Below, in pieces: positions 8,780 through 17,337 of a DNA stretch of 64,000 bases; positions within the stretch are counted from its first letter, which is position 1; every line of letters starts with the position of its first letter. Both the position numbers and the translations under genes were made by a program. Origin of the DNA: Brevundimonas vesicularis (lineage in GTDB: Bacteria > Pseudomonadota > Alphaproteobacteria > Caulobacterales > Caulobacteraceae); contig NZ_JACHLJ010000002.1 of NCBI RefSeq assembly GCF_014204545.1, positions 496,001 to 560,000 of the forward strand, read 5' to 3'. The notes under the pieces are model-generated. The model saw only the letters and a program-made list of their open reading frames with translations, was not told where the DNA came from and made no database searches.

Positions 8780-9310
8780 ATGACGAGCAAGACTGGTCTG
8801 GAGTTCAAGGTTGGCGACGCGGTCGTCTATCCGGCGCACGGCGTCGGCAAGGTGGCGGCGATCGAGACCCAGGAAGTCGCGGGTATGTCGCTGGAGGTCT
8901 ACGTCGTGACCTTCGACCACGAGAAAATGACCCTGCGCGTCCCGACCAAGAAGGCCGTGACGGCCGGCCTGCGTTCGCTGGCCGCCGACGACGTCGTGAC
9001 CAAGGCCCTGACCACCCTGAAGGGCCGCGCGCGCATCAAGCGCACCATGTGGTCGCGTCGCGCCCAGGAATACGAAGCCAAGATCAACTCGGGCGACCTG
9101 ATTTCCATCGCCGAAGTGGTTCGCGATCTGCACCGCGCCGACACCCAGCCGGAACAGTCCTATTCGGAGCGCCAGCTCTATGAATCGGCCCTGGACCGCA
9201 TGGCGCGCGAAGTCGCCGCCGCCAACAAGATCGACAAGGACGCCGCCGTCGAACTGCTCGCCAAGTCGCTCAGCGCCAAAAAGCCGATCCCGACCGCAGA
9301 AGCCGCCTAA
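8780..9310 (+). CDS. carD: CarD-family transcriptional regulator (CdnL-like)
   Basis: RNA polymerase-binding protein of 176 residues. The N-terminal Tudor-like RNA polymerase interaction domain begins GLEFKVGDAVVYPAHGVGKV (about residues 5-70). It is followed by a helical DNA-contacting domain with a basic patch and the conserved RRAQEYEAKINSGDL region. CdnL/CarD stabilises open complexes at housekeeping promoters such as those for rRNA; in Caulobacter CdnL supports growth and metabolism. The length is normal for the family. A ribosome site (GGAAAGG) stands just upstream of ATG. A strong intrinsic terminator follows at 9331. Confidence 0.93.
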   Translation: MTSKTGLEFKVGDAVVYPAHGVGKVAAIETQEVAGMSLEVYVVTFDHEKMTLRVPTKKAVTAGLRSLAADDVVTKALTTLKGRARIKRTMWSRRAQEYEAKINSGDLISIAEVVRDLHRADTQPEQSYSERQLYESALDRMAREVAAANKIDKDAAVELLAKSLSAKKPIPTAEAA

Positions 9311-9330
9311 GCTTCGAGTTTCGGACAAAG

Positions 9331-9362
9331 AAAAGGCCCCGGAGCGATCCGGGGCCTTTTTT
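9331..9362 (+). terminator. Intrinsic terminator of carD
   Basis: AAGGCCCCGGA and TCCGGGGCCTT form a perfect stem around GCGA, followed by TTTTTT. It contains CCCGGAGCGATCCGGG, one base away from the 16-bp palindrome seen at 24240 and 55680. Confidence 0.9.
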
Positions 9363-9382
9363 GATGCGTCGCAGAGCCGGGG

Positions 9383-9862
9383 TCAGAAGTATTCGGCGTT
9401 GGCCGGGCACTGGGCGCTGATGCGGCGCGCGGTTATGCTGGCGGGGATATAGGGGGTGCCGCGCACGATCTGGGCGCCGCCACGGAAGCTGAAGCTGGTT
9501 TCCGTGTAGGTGCCGTTCAGGCGGACAGCGATGCGACGGCCCTTGCGATCCTGGCAGGTTCCCTCGAAGCGGGCGTTGCCGTTGCCGACCACGCGGGTCG
9601 GATAGGTGCAGCGCCACTTGTTGGTCGACAGGCCCCCGAAGAATCGGTTGATCTCGCTGGGCCGCACGCACTTCTGCTCAGTGTCGCGCTGGCCCACCGC
9701 GCTGGTGGTGTATTCCCAGTAGCCTGGCAGGACTTCGGACTGAGCCGCGGTCTGGGCCGGAGCGATGGCGGGCGAGGCCAGCATGAAGCCGCCGGCCATC
9801 ACCGGGGCCAGGACGGCGAGCGCGCGCTTGGGCAGACGGTCGATCAAGGACGGACGGGACAT
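9383..9862 (-). CDS. Secreted DUF3617-like protein
   Basis: Predicted exported protein of 159 residues. A basic, hydrophobic signal segment (residues 1-38, ending APAQTA) is followed by a mature domain that begins VLPGYWEYTTSAVGQRDTEQKCV. It has four regularly placed cysteines (KCV, WRC, GTC, AQC). The PGYWE opening and cysteine spacing resemble DUF3617, a family of unknown function common in proteobacterial periplasms. Start at 9862 is chosen for its AGAAGG ribosome site; ATGs at 9904 and 9928 would add 14 or 22 residues before the signal peptide. It is divergent from rpmB. No function can be given. Confidence 0.7.
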   Translation of the reverse strand: MSRPSLIDRLPKRALAVLAPVMAGGFMLASPAIAPAQTAAQSEVLPGYWEYTTSAVGQRDTEQKCVRPSEINRFFGGLSTNKWRCTYPTRVVGNGNARFEGTCQDRKGRRIAVRLNGTYTETSFSFRGGAQIVRGTPYIPASITARRISAQCPANAEYF

Positions 9863-9968
9863 GGAAGCCTTCTGTTCTGCTTGGGTCTCTTTTGAGGTCG
9901 TCATCATATGGGCCATACAGGGCGGCATTTGAATGACGGCTGAACGAGGTGTGGGGACGATAGGCCCA

Positions 9969-10006
9969 GACTCGGGTTGACGCCGAACCGCCTCTTCCCT
10001 TATACG
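9969..10006 (+). promoter_or_regulatory. rpmB promoter with adjacent GANTC site
   Basis: TTGACG at 9977-9982 and TTATAC at 10000-10005 with a 17-base spacer are a good housekeeping promoter for rpmB. A CcrM methylation site, GACTC (9969-9973), stands three bases before the -35. Confidence 0.7.
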
Positions 10007-10098
10007 GCCCCCTCTCGCGCGGGCTGGTTCCCGCGCGCAACTGTTTCATGCGTCCTCTCCCACGCTCGGGCTGGACGCCGCACCTTAAGGATCTGACG

Positions 10099-10395
10099 AT
10101 GTCGCGTCGTTGCGAACTCACCGGTATCGGCCCCATGGTCGGCCACAACGTGAGCCACTCGAACATCAAGACCAAGCGCCGCTTCCTGCCGTCGCTGAAG
10201 ACGGTCAAGGTCACGTCGGAAGCCTTGGGCCAGACGTTCAGCCTGCGCATTTCGAACGCCGCGCTGCGCACCCTGGACTACAAGGGCGGCCTGGACGTCT
10301 TCATCGTCAAGGCCCGCGACGAGCAGCTGTCGATCGCCGCTCAGCGCATCAAGCGCCAGATTCGCGCCAAGCTGGCCGAACAAGCCGCCGCCTGA
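10099..10395 (+). CDS. rpmB: 50S ribosomal protein L28
   Basis: Ribosomal protein of the large subunit, 98 residues. The N-terminus MSRRCELTGIGPMVGHNVSHS and the following NIKTKRRFLPSLK are the L28 signature; the zinc-ribbon cysteine pairs of some L28 forms are absent (only one Cys near the start). The start is fixed by the family N-terminus and an AAGGA ribosome site. It stands alone between its own promoter (9969-10006) and terminator (10425-10450), so it is a single-gene unit. Confidence 0.98.
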   Translation: MSRRCELTGIGPMVGHNVSHSNIKTKRRFLPSLKTVKVTSEALGQTFSLRISNAALRTLDYKGGLDVFIVKARDEQLSIAAQRIKRQIRAKLAEQAAA

Positions 10396-10424
10396 TCGGC
10401 GACCGCGATATAGAGTTCTGGAAG

Positions 10425-10450
10425 AGGCCGGTGGAAACACCGGCCTTTTT
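10425..10450 (+). terminator. Intrinsic terminator of rpmB
   Basis: AGGCCGGTG and CACCGGCCT pair perfectly around a GAAA tetraloop, followed by TTTT. Confidence 0.9.
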
Positions 10451-10504
10451 CTTTGCGCCATTGCCTGCTCGCGCTAGCCTGTCGCCTCAGACGGGGGACG
10501 GTTC

Positions 10505-12229
10505 ATGCGCATCAAGATTTTGCTTTTGGCCGCGTCCAGCGCGCTGACCCTGTCGGCCTGCGCCACCGTCGCCCAGCCGGCGCCGACGCCGCGCGAATCG
10601 ACCGCCTTCACCCTGGCCACCGATCAGCCGCTGACGCCGGAACAGCAGGCGATGCAGTTCGACAAGGCCGATTTGTCGATCAAGGTCCTGCCCGACGACA
10701 AGGCTATCGACGCGGTCGCCGTGCTGGACTTCACAGCCAAGGCGCCCCTGACCGCTCTGGTCGTCGAGCTGGATGCGCTGCTGACCATTTCCTCGGTCCA
10801 GATCGACGGGGTCGAGGTCGCCGTCGATCGCTGGTCCAACCCCGAAGGCCGGCTGACGGTGCAACTGCCCGAGACCCTGGCCACGGGCCGGTCGGTGGCT
10901 CTGCGCGTCGCCTACGCCGGCCAGCCGCGCGTGGCGCCCCGTGCGCCGTGGGACGGCGGCTTCGTCTGGTCCACCGCGCCGTCGGGCGAGCCATGGATCG
11001 CCACGGCGGTTCAGGGCGAGGGCTGCGACATCTTCTGGCCCTGCATCGACAGCCCGCACGGCGAACCGGGCCGGGTCGATCTGCACATCACTGTGCCATC
11101 CGCCCTGTCGGCGCCGTCCAATGGCCGCTTCCTGGGTAAGGTCGATCACGGCGACGGCTGGACCACTTGGAACTGGTCGGCGAAATCGCCCAACACCTAT
11201 GCCATCGCGCTGAACGTCGGGCCCTATGAAGAGGTGTCGGGCGATTACGCCAGCCGGTTCGGCAACACGATCCCGATGCGCTACTGGCATCTGAAATCGG
11301 ACACCCCCGAACAGGTCCAGGGCCTGTTCGCCCAGTTCCCAAAGATGCTGGACTTCTTCGAAGCCGCCGTCGGCCCCTTCCCCTTCGGCGACGAGAAGAT
11401 GGGGGTGGTCGAGACCCCGCACCTGGGCATGGAGCACCAGACGATCAACGCCTATGGCAACGGCTACAAGATCGACGGCCGGGGCTATGACTGGCTGTTG
11501 CAGCACGAGTTCGCCCACGAATGGTTCGGCAATCAGCTGACCAATCAGAACGCCGACGACATGTGGCTGCACGAGGGATTGGGGTCATACATGCAGCCGC
11601 TCTATGCCCGCTGGCTGGTGGGCGACCGCTACATGCAGCGCGAACTGGCCAATCAGCGCGAGGGTCTGATCAACAAATATCCCGTCGTCTCGGGCACATC
11701 CAAGACCGAAGACGAGATCTACAAAGGCGACGTTGGGCCGGGGCTCGACATCTACAACAAGGGTTCGCTGATAAGCCATTCGCTGCGGATGCTGATCGGC
11801 GACGCCGCCTTCCATCAGGCGGTCACGCGTCTGGTCTATGGCCGACCCGACCCCCGGCCGGGCAATTTCGCGCCGCTGTACCGGTCCACTGGCGACTTCT
11901 TGGCGATCATCAACGACGTCACGGGCCAGGACTATGGCTGGTTCTTCCGCGGCTATCTGTACAACGCCGCCCTGCCGATGCTCACCCAGACCCGCGACGG
12001 CGGTGTGCTGAAGCTGGAGTGGACGACGGGCGACGGCGGCGTCTTCCCCATGCCGCTGGAGGTCGAGATCGACGGGCGCGTTCAGACTGTCGTCATGACC
12101 GGCGGGCGCGGCCAGATCGCGGCCCCGGCCGGCGCCCATGTGCTGATCGATCCGCAGAATAAGGTGCTGCGCCAGATGGACGTGATCGACGAGCTTCAGG
12201 CCTATAAGGCGGCGCAGAAGCCGAAGTAG
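10505..12229 (+). CDS. M1-family zinc metallopeptidase, lipoprotein
   Basis: Predicted zinc aminopeptidase-like protein of 574 residues. A lipoprotein signal ends in LSAC (Cys18), so it is probably anchored in the cell envelope. The beta-rich N-terminal domain is followed by the catalytic domain. That has a GMEH motif in the place of the M1 GxMEN exopeptidase motif, then HEFAH (334-338) and the third zinc ligand Glu357 in LHEGLG, giving HExxH-x18-E. Another conserved piece is YNKGSLISHSLRMLIGD. It lacks the long C-terminal helical domain of PepN and resembles the shorter cold-active or LTA4-hydrolase-type M1 proteins. The substrate is unknown. It follows the rpmB terminator and converges with the transglutaminase gene seven bases on. 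Confidence 0.9.
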   Translation: MRIKILLLAASSALTLSACATVAQPAPTPRESTAFTLATDQPLTPEQQAMQFDKADLSIKVLPDDKAIDAVAVLDFTAKAPLTALVVELDALLTISSVQIDGVEVAVDRWSNPEGRLTVQLPETLATGRSVALRVAYAGQPRVAPRAPWDGGFVWSTAPSGEPWIATAVQGEGCDIFWPCIDSPHGEPGRVDLHITVPSALSAPSNGRFLGKVDHGDGWTTWNWSAKSPNTYAIALNVGPYEEVSGDYASRFGNTIPMRYWHLKSDTPEQVQGLFAQFPKMLDFFEAAVGPFPFGDEKMGVVETPHLGMEHQTINAYGNGYKIDGRGYDWLLQHEFAHEWFGNQLTNQNADDMWLHEGLGSYMQPLYARWLVGDRYMQRELANQREGLINKYPVVSGTSKTEDEIYKGDVGPGLDIYNKGSLISHSLRMLIGDAAFHQAVTRLVYGRPDPRPGNFAPLYRSTGDFLAIINDVTGQDYGWFFRGYLYNAALPMLTQTRDGGVLKLEWTTGDGGVFPMPLEVEIDGRVQTVVMTGGRGQIAAPAGAHVLIDPQNKVLRQMDVIDELQAYKAAQKPK

Positions 12230-12236
12230 CGACGGT

Positions 12237-13013
12237 TCAGGCCGCCGCCACCGTCACTGACTGCTGAACCATCTGACAGCGCTCCTGCGTCGTCAGGAAG
12301 GCGATGTCCGCCGCATCGCGCCCGCAGGCGATCCGCACCAGACCTTCGACCGGCGCCAGGCCCGTCGGGTCGACCAGCCACCAGCCATTGTCCAGCCAGA
12401 CCTCGAAGATGGCGTGGAAGTCGGGCGGGCTGAGTTGGTGGGCGAAGGCGCTGACCGCGCGCGCAGGAATGCCCGACGCGCGGCACAGCGTCATGCCCAG
12501 ATGGGTGAAGTCGCGGCACACGCCGGCCCGGTCGATGAAGGTGCGCGCCGCTGTGGTTTCGGTGTCCGACACGCCGTGCTCGTAATCGACGTTCTCGCTG
12601 ATCCAGTTCAGGATCGCGAGCACGCGCGCACCGCCCGCCGTGTCGCCGAACTCGCGCGTCACGAAGCGGCCGAACTGGTCCGACGGGCAATAGCGGCTGG
12701 GCTGGAGATAGGGCAGGACCTCGGCGGGCAGCTCGCCCCAGTCATGCTGGGACACGCTGGGGGGCAGCCCCTTCAGCACGCCGTTCTCGACCACCGCCTC
12801 ATAGGTCAGCTTGACCTCGCCCTCGACATGGCAACGCAGGGTGCGGGCGCCGAAGTCGATGTCCTCGTCCTCGTGGAAATCGACCGGCGGGTCGAAGGTC
12901 AGGGTTTCTTCCAGAATGTCCTGACCCGGCCAGTGGGCGACCTGGATCTTGTAGATGGCGTCCGTCGGCGGATCGAAACGATAGACGAGTTCGGCGCGGA
13001 CGCGCAGTTTCAT
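12237..13013 (-). CDS. Transglutaminase-like cysteine peptidase family protein
   Basis: Cytoplasmic-looking protein of 258 residues with a transglutaminase/protease-like fold. The N-terminal beta domain (MKLRVRAELVYRFDPPTDA) is followed by the catalytic core. That shows the Cys in RAGVCRDFTHLG, the His in DFHAIFEVW and the Asp in WWLVDPTG, a complete Cys-His-Asp triad. These proteins are widespread in alphaproteobacteria, often near circularly permuted ATP-grasp genes, which are absent here. The reaction is not known. The start at 13013 follows family length. It is divergent from the heme oxygenase gene, with 131 bases between. Confidence 0.87.
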   Translation of the reverse strand: MKLRVRAELVYRFDPPTDAIYKIQVAHWPGQDILEETLTFDPPVDFHEDEDIDFGARTLRCHVEGEVKLTYEAVVENGVLKGLPPSVSQHDWGELPAEVLPYLQPSRYCPSDQFGRFVTREFGDTAGGARVLAILNWISENVDYEHGVSDTETTAARTFIDRAGVCRDFTHLGMTLCRASGIPARAVSAFAHQLSPPDFHAIFEVWLDNGWWLVDPTGLAPVEGLVRIACGRDAADIAFLTTQERCQMVQQSVTVAAA

Positions 13014-13144
13014 GAAAATCTGCCGATCAAGGGGGAAGAGAAGGTTGCTGGTGAACGCCGCGCGGTCGGGGCCGTTCCGTGGCGGTCCGCGCCTTCTGGC
13101 CCGTGCAAATCGACAAGACAAGACAGTGTGTTAATCTGAGCCCC

Positions 13145-13732
13145 ATGATCGCTTCCCCTGCCCTTCTCGCTCTTCGGGAAGCCACCGCCTCAGCCCACGA
13201 AACCCTGGAAGTCCAGGCTCGGATCGAGCCGCGTCTGTCGGACCCCGCCACGCGTGGGGCGACCGTGGCGGCCTTTCACCGCTTCCATGCCGGACTGGAG
13301 CCGCTCAGCCATCCGCTGGTGGCGGCGTTGAACGCCGACCTCAACGCAGGTTTCGAACCACGATCACGCGCGGACGGGATCGCCCAGGACCTGACGATAC
13401 TGGGCCAGCGCGTTCCCTCGCCCGCGCGTCCGGCCGCGCCCGCCTCGGCTGGCGAAGCCTTGGGCTGGGTCTATGTGGCCGAAGGGTCGATGCTGGGCGG
13501 TCGGATCATTCGACGCCGACTGACCGCCGAAGGTCGCGATCTGGACGGCCTCGGCTTTCTGGATCCCTACGGCGAAGAAACCGGCGCACGCTGGCGCGTC
13601 TTCATGGATCTGCTGGACCGGGCCTGTGCAAGCGGCCACACCACGATCGATCAGGTGGTGAAGGGCGGGGTCGATGGCTTCGCCTTCGCCCACCGCACCT
13701 TGCAACCCCAGCCGCAGGAGGCCGCGGCATGA
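13145..13732 (+). CDS. bphO: Biliverdin-producing heme oxygenase
   Basis: Heme oxygenase of 195 residues that opens heme to biliverdin, iron and CO. The N-terminus LREATASAHETLE carries the likely proximal heme ligand His; EALGWVYVAEGSMLGGRII is the distal-helix glycine stretch of the bacterial family. Its last bases overlap the phytochrome start (ATGA), so the two are co-translated. The product biliverdin is the chromophore of the next gene's protein, which supports the BphO name. The family is divergent, but context and the VAEGSMLGG motif make the call firm. Confidence 0.92.
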   Translation: MIASPALLALREATASAHETLEVQARIEPRLSDPATRGATVAAFHRFHAGLEPLSHPLVAALNADLNAGFEPRSRADGIAQDLTILGQRVPSPARPAAPASAGEALGWVYVAEGSMLGGRIIRRRLTAEGRDLDGLGFLDPYGEETGARWRVFMDLLDRACASGHTTIDQVVKGGVDGFAFAHRTLQPQPQEAAA

Positions 13733-15903
13733 CCGAGACGCTCGACCTGGCCGACGCCGCGCTCAACGAGTGTGATCGCGAGCCGATCCACATTCCTCAA
13801 TCGATCCAGCCGCACGGCTTCATGCTGGTGCTGGATCTGCAATCCCTGACCATCCGGCAGGGCGCGGGCGCCATCGAGGAGCTGACCGGCCGTAAGGTCT
13901 GGATCGACCGCACCGTCGCCGACGTGCTGGGCGACGTCGCCGACCGGGCCGTGCGCGCCATGGCCGCGCATCAGGAGGCCGGCTTCGCCTGTCGCTGGCG
14001 CGCGACCAATCGTCTGGAATACGACGTCGTGGTGCACCGCGCGCCGGGCACGACCGCTGGCGCGATCAACGATCTGATGATCATCGAGGTCGAACAAAGC
14101 TCGCAGCAGGCCCGGCTCGGCGTCGATCTGATCGCCAGTCTGGACGCCGCCGGCGCCGCGCTGGAACGGGCGGTGACGATCCAGACGGTGTGCGAGCGGG
14201 CGGCGGACGCCTTCCGGCGCCTGACCGGCTTCGACCGGGTAATGATCTATCGCTTCCAGGACGACGAGGCGGGTCAGGTCGTCGCCGAAAGCCGCGCCGA
14301 TGGGTCCGGCTCCTTCCTGAACCACCATTTCCCTGCGACAGACATCCCGCAGCAGGCGCGCGCCCTTTATCTGCGCAATCCCGTGCGGGTCATTCCCGAC
14401 AGCCGCTATACGCCCCAGCCCCTGCGCCCCATCGCGCCTGGCGAGGCGCCGCTGGACATGAGCGACAGCGGCCTGCGCTCGGTGTCGCCGATCCATCTGC
14501 AATATCTACGCAACATGGACGTTCGGGCCTCGGCCTCGGTGTCGATCATCGTCGATGACGCCCTGTGGGGTCTCGTGGCCTGTCACAACGCCTCGCCCAA
14601 GCTGCTGCCTTATGAGCTGCGCGTGGGTTGCACGGCTCTGGCCCGCAATCTGGCGCGACAGCTGAAATCCCGGAGCGACGCCGACCTCTATCGCGAGCGC
14701 ACGCGCCTGCGTCGGATGGAGGACGAACTGCTCTTGCGGCTGTCGCCGGATCGGCCGATGCGAGAGGCGCTGGGTGAAAAAGCCGACGCCCTGATGCAGC
14801 TGACCAGCGCGGACGGTCTGGCCATCGTCAGCGACGGGGATGTCCAGACCTTCGGCCACACGCCGCCCGAAGACGGCGTACGCGCCATCGCCGCCTGGGT
14901 TGCGGAACGGCCGGGCCTGCGCCCTGTTTCGTCGCATCACCTGTCCTCGATCCTACCGGGCGCTGAGGCGTGGAAGACGCATGCCAGCGGCCTGCTGGCG
15001 GTGACCCTGCAGCTGGAGCAGCCCGTGTCGTTGCTGTGGTTCCGCTCGGAGGTGCTGGAAACGGTGCGCTGGGCCGGCAATCCGGCGACGGCGGAGAAGA
15101 CCGGACCCAACGCCATTCTGACGCCCCGCGCGTCGTTCGAAAGCTGGTCGGACACCGTCTCGGGCCGTGCGCACCGGTGGGGCCCCGCCGCGGTCGAATC
15201 CGCCGCGCGGCTGAGGGACGCGCTGGCCGACTACGCCGCAGTCCATCAGATCCGCCGGCTGAACCGATCGCTGCAGGACCGCCTGTCCGAGCGCGACCTG
15301 CGGCTGGAGCAGCAGCAGTATCTGATCCGCGAGGTGAACCACCGGGTTCAGAACAGCCTGACGCTGGTGTCCAGCTTCCTGGGCCTTCAGGCGCGAGAAC
15401 AGGCGGGCGGCTCGGCCGCGACCGCGCTGAACGAGGCGCGCCGTCGCGTGCGCGCCGTGTCCGCCGTCCACAGTCGGCTGTATCTGAGCGATCAGGTCAC
15501 CACTATCGATATGAGCCGCTATATCGGCGAGCTGATCGGCGATCTGGGCTCCAGCATGGGGCCGGACTGGGTCGCTGCCTTGGAGACGGATCTGGACCCC
15601 GTCTGCATCGAACCAGGGCGCGCCATCACCATCGGCCTGATCCTGACCGAACTGATCATCAACGCCCAGAAATACGCCTATGGCGGCAAGCCCGGCCCGC
15701 TTTGCATTCGCTTCGACGAAGACAAGGCTTTCTTCCGCATGACGGTGGAGGACGAGGGTGCCGGCGGGCATCTGGCCGGCAAGGGTTTCGGCTCGATGAT
15801 GATCAAGAGCCTGGTCGGTCAGCTGGACGGGACGATCGACTATCGCGACCGCGCGCCGGGCCTTAGCGTCGTGCTGCGGGCGCGGATCGACCCACTCGTT
15901 TGA
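13729..15903 (+). CDS. bphP: Bacteriophytochrome histidine kinase (HWE/HisKA_2 output)
   Basis: Red/far-red photoreceptor of 724 residues. The PAS domain has the biliverdin-binding Cys15 just before DREPIHIPQSIQPHG. The GAF domain has FPATDIPQQARALY (DIP motif) and IHLQYLRNMDVRAS. The PHY domain has the tongue motif PRASFESW. The kinase module carries a REVNHRVQNSL box with the phosphoacceptor near His538, then an ATPase domain; this H-box belongs to the HisKA_2/HWE group rather than the classic HisKA of BphP. No response regulator gene is adjacent. The heme oxygenase upstream supplies the chromophore. All residues expected for a photoactive protein are present. Confidence 0.95.
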   Translation: MTETLDLADAALNECDREPIHIPQSIQPHGFMLVLDLQSLTIRQGAGAIEELTGRKVWIDRTVADVLGDVADRAVRAMAAHQEAGFACRWRATNRLEYDVVVHRAPGTTAGAINDLMIIEVEQSSQQARLGVDLIASLDAAGAALERAVTIQTVCERAADAFRRLTGFDRVMIYRFQDDEAGQVVAESRADGSGSFLNHHFPATDIPQQARALYLRNPVRVIPDSRYTPQPLRPIAPGEAPLDMSDSGLRSVSPIHLQYLRNMDVRASASVSIIVDDALWGLVACHNASPKLLPYELRVGCTALARNLARQLKSRSDADLYRERTRLRRMEDELLLRLSPDRPMREALGEKADALMQLTSADGLAIVSDGDVQTFGHTPPEDGVRAIAAWVAERPGLRPVSSHHLSSILPGAEAWKTHASGLLAVTLQLEQPVSLLWFRSEVLETVRWAGNPATAEKTGPNAILTPRASFESWSDTVSGRAHRWGPAAVESAARLRDALADYAAVHQIRRLNRSLQDRLSERDLRLEQQQYLIREVNHRVQNSLTLVSSFLGLQAREQAGGSAATALNEARRRVRAVSAVHSRLYLSDQVTTIDMSRYIGELIGDLGSSMGPDWVAALETDLDPVCIEPGRAITIGLILTELIINAQKYAYGGKPGPLCIRFDEDKAFFRMTVEDEGAGGHLAGKGFGSMMIKSLVGQLDGTIDYRDRAPGLSVVLRARIDPLV

Positions 15904-15960
15904 GGTCAAGGCAGACGGCCTCTGTGGCGTCAGGTCGCAGGGCGTCGTAAGAGCCGGGCC

Positions 15961-16854
15961 ATGTCCGCCCTGGCCTTTCGCCCTTCCTCGCGCACCTTCG
16001 CGCTGATCGTTCTGCTGATCGCCGCCAGCGTGTTGGGCCTGGCGCCCATTCTGGTGCGGTTGACCGAGACGGGGCCGGCGGCGGCGGGGTTCTGGCGGTT
16101 CCTGTTCGCCCTGCCCCTCCTAACCATCCTGGCGTCGCGCGAGCCGGGCGGCGTCGGCGCGCCGTCGAAATGGGCGCTGCTGGCGGGCCTGTTCTTCGCC
16201 CTGGACCTCAGCTTCTGGCACTACGGCATCGTCATGACCTCGGTCGCCAACGCCACGGTGCTGTGCAACCTGACGCCGGTTGTCGTGACCCTCTTCGGCT
16301 GGTTCGTACTGAAGGAGCGGCCGCACCGGCTGTTCATCCTGGCCCTGGCCCTGGCCATGGGCGGCGCCTTCGCCATGGCGGCGGGCGCTGATGGCGGCCA
16401 AGGGACCAATCCGATGCTGGGCGACCTGTTCTCCCTGTCGGTGGCGGTCTGGTACTCGGGCTATTTTCTGGCGGTGCAGGCGGCGCGGCGCACGGCCGGC
16501 GCGATGCGGGTGACCTTCTGGGCGACCCTGCTGGGCGCGCCTCTGCTGTTGATCGTCGCCCTGGCGCTGGGCGAGGCTGTCATCCCCGCCGGACCGGCGG
16601 GCTGGGCCGCCTGCGTGGCCATGGGCGTGATGCACGTCTTCGGACAAGGCGGCGTGGCCTGGGCGCTGGGCAAACTGCCGGCATCGGTCACAGCCGTGAC
16701 CATCCTGATCCAGCCGGTTGTCGCGGGCCTGCTGGGCTGGTGGATCTTCGGCGAGACCCTGACGCCGGTTCAGGCCCTGGGCGGCGCCCTGGTGCTGGGC
16801 GCCATCGTCCTGGCGCAGCGGTCGCAGAGGGCGAAGCCCGACGGGCTCAAGTAG
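15961..16854 (+). CDS. EamA/DMT-family transporter
   Basis: Integral membrane protein of 297 residues with ten predicted helices in two EamA repeats; the second half repeats the pattern of the first. SVANATVLCNLTPVVVTLFGWFVLKERP is the EamA signature in the first repeat, and LPASVTAVTILIQPVVAGLLGWWIFGE is its counterpart in the second. The family exports metabolites or amino acids; the substrate is not predictable. The last residues (KPDGLK) and the stop are written by a repeated palindromic element shared with 7315-7340. Confidence 0.88.
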   Translation: MSALAFRPSSRTFALIVLLIAASVLGLAPILVRLTETGPAAAGFWRFLFALPLLTILASREPGGVGAPSKWALLAGLFFALDLSFWHYGIVMTSVANATVLCNLTPVVVTLFGWFVLKERPHRLFILALALAMGGAFAMAAGADGGQGTNPMLGDLFSLSVAVWYSGYFLAVQAARRTAGAMRVTFWATLLGAPLLLIVALALGEAVIPAGPAGWAACVAMGVMHVFGQGGVAWALGKLPASVTAVTILIQPVVAGLLGWWIFGETLTPVQALGGALVLGAIVLAQRSQRAKPDGLK

Positions 16855-16872
16855 CGCGAAGCGCGGTAGCCC
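16840..16872. repeat. Palindromic intergenic repeat, copy 2 (overlaps the EamA stop)
   Basis: Bases 16840-16859 are identical to 7315-7334. The element is framed by GGGCT (16843-16847) and AGCCC (16868-16872), with an inner CGCG...CGCG pair. Relative to copy 1 it has about seven more bases in the middle. It supplies the last four codons and the TAG of the transporter gene. Confidence 0.7.
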
Positions 16873-16873
16873 A

Positions 16874-16910
16874 CAAAACAAAACGGGCGCGGGAGAAACT
16901 CCCGCGCCCG
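16874..16910 (-). terminator. Intrinsic terminator of the cold-shock gene
   Basis: On the minus strand CGGGCGCGGGAG and CTCCCGCGCCCG form a perfect 12-bp stem with a three-base loop, followed by TTTTGTTTT. Confidence 0.88.
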
Positions 16911-16937
16911 CCTCTAAGCCTTGAAGGCTGGATCGAC

Positions 16938-17141
16938 TTAAAGAACCTTGAGGTCGATCGCCGAAGTCTTGCCGCGCTGGTTTTCCAGCTCGTACTCGAC
17001 CTTGGCGTTCTCATCGAGGCCCTGAAGTCCGGCCTTCTGAACGGCGGTGACGTGAACGAACACGTCGGAGCCGCCGCTATCGGGCTGGATGAAGCCGTAG
17101 CCCTTGGTGGGGTTGAACCACTTGACCGTGCCGGTCGCCAT
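16938..17141 (-). CDS. Cold-shock domain protein
   Basis: Single cold-shock domain of 67 residues. RNP1 is KGYGFIQP and RNP2 is VFVHVTAV; the start MATGTVKWFNPTKG is standard. It binds single-stranded nucleic acid and acts as an RNA chaperone. The gene has its own terminator. There is a gap of almost 200 bases upstream before the extensin-like gene. On the minus strand that gap holds TTGACC (17299-17304) with a GACTC site nine bases before it, so a leader of over 100 bases is likely, as is common for csp genes. Confidence 0.96.
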   Translation of the reverse strand: MATGTVKWFNPTKGYGFIQPDSGGSDVFVHVTAVQKAGLQGLDENAKVEYELENQRGKTSAIDLKVL

Positions 17142-17337
17142 GTCTGCGTCTCCGTAAACGCGCTTTTCCAGGCGGATCCCCCTCGAGGTGACCCGACAAT
17201 CCATCTGGACAGCTCGTTCAGGCGAAGGAGCGAAACGCGGGTTTGGACCCCACGCGAAATCCGGACTGCAGCGATGTTGTCACCCGGCTTTTCCAGACGG
17301 TCAACAGCAAAGCGAGTCGCACCGGACGCATTCAAGC

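Noticed and set aside
12226-12240. A third copy of the 7315/16840 repeat at the end of the M1 peptidase gene
   Set aside because: Only AAGTAGCG matches; the bordering GGGCT and AGCCC are missing, so it is probably chance.
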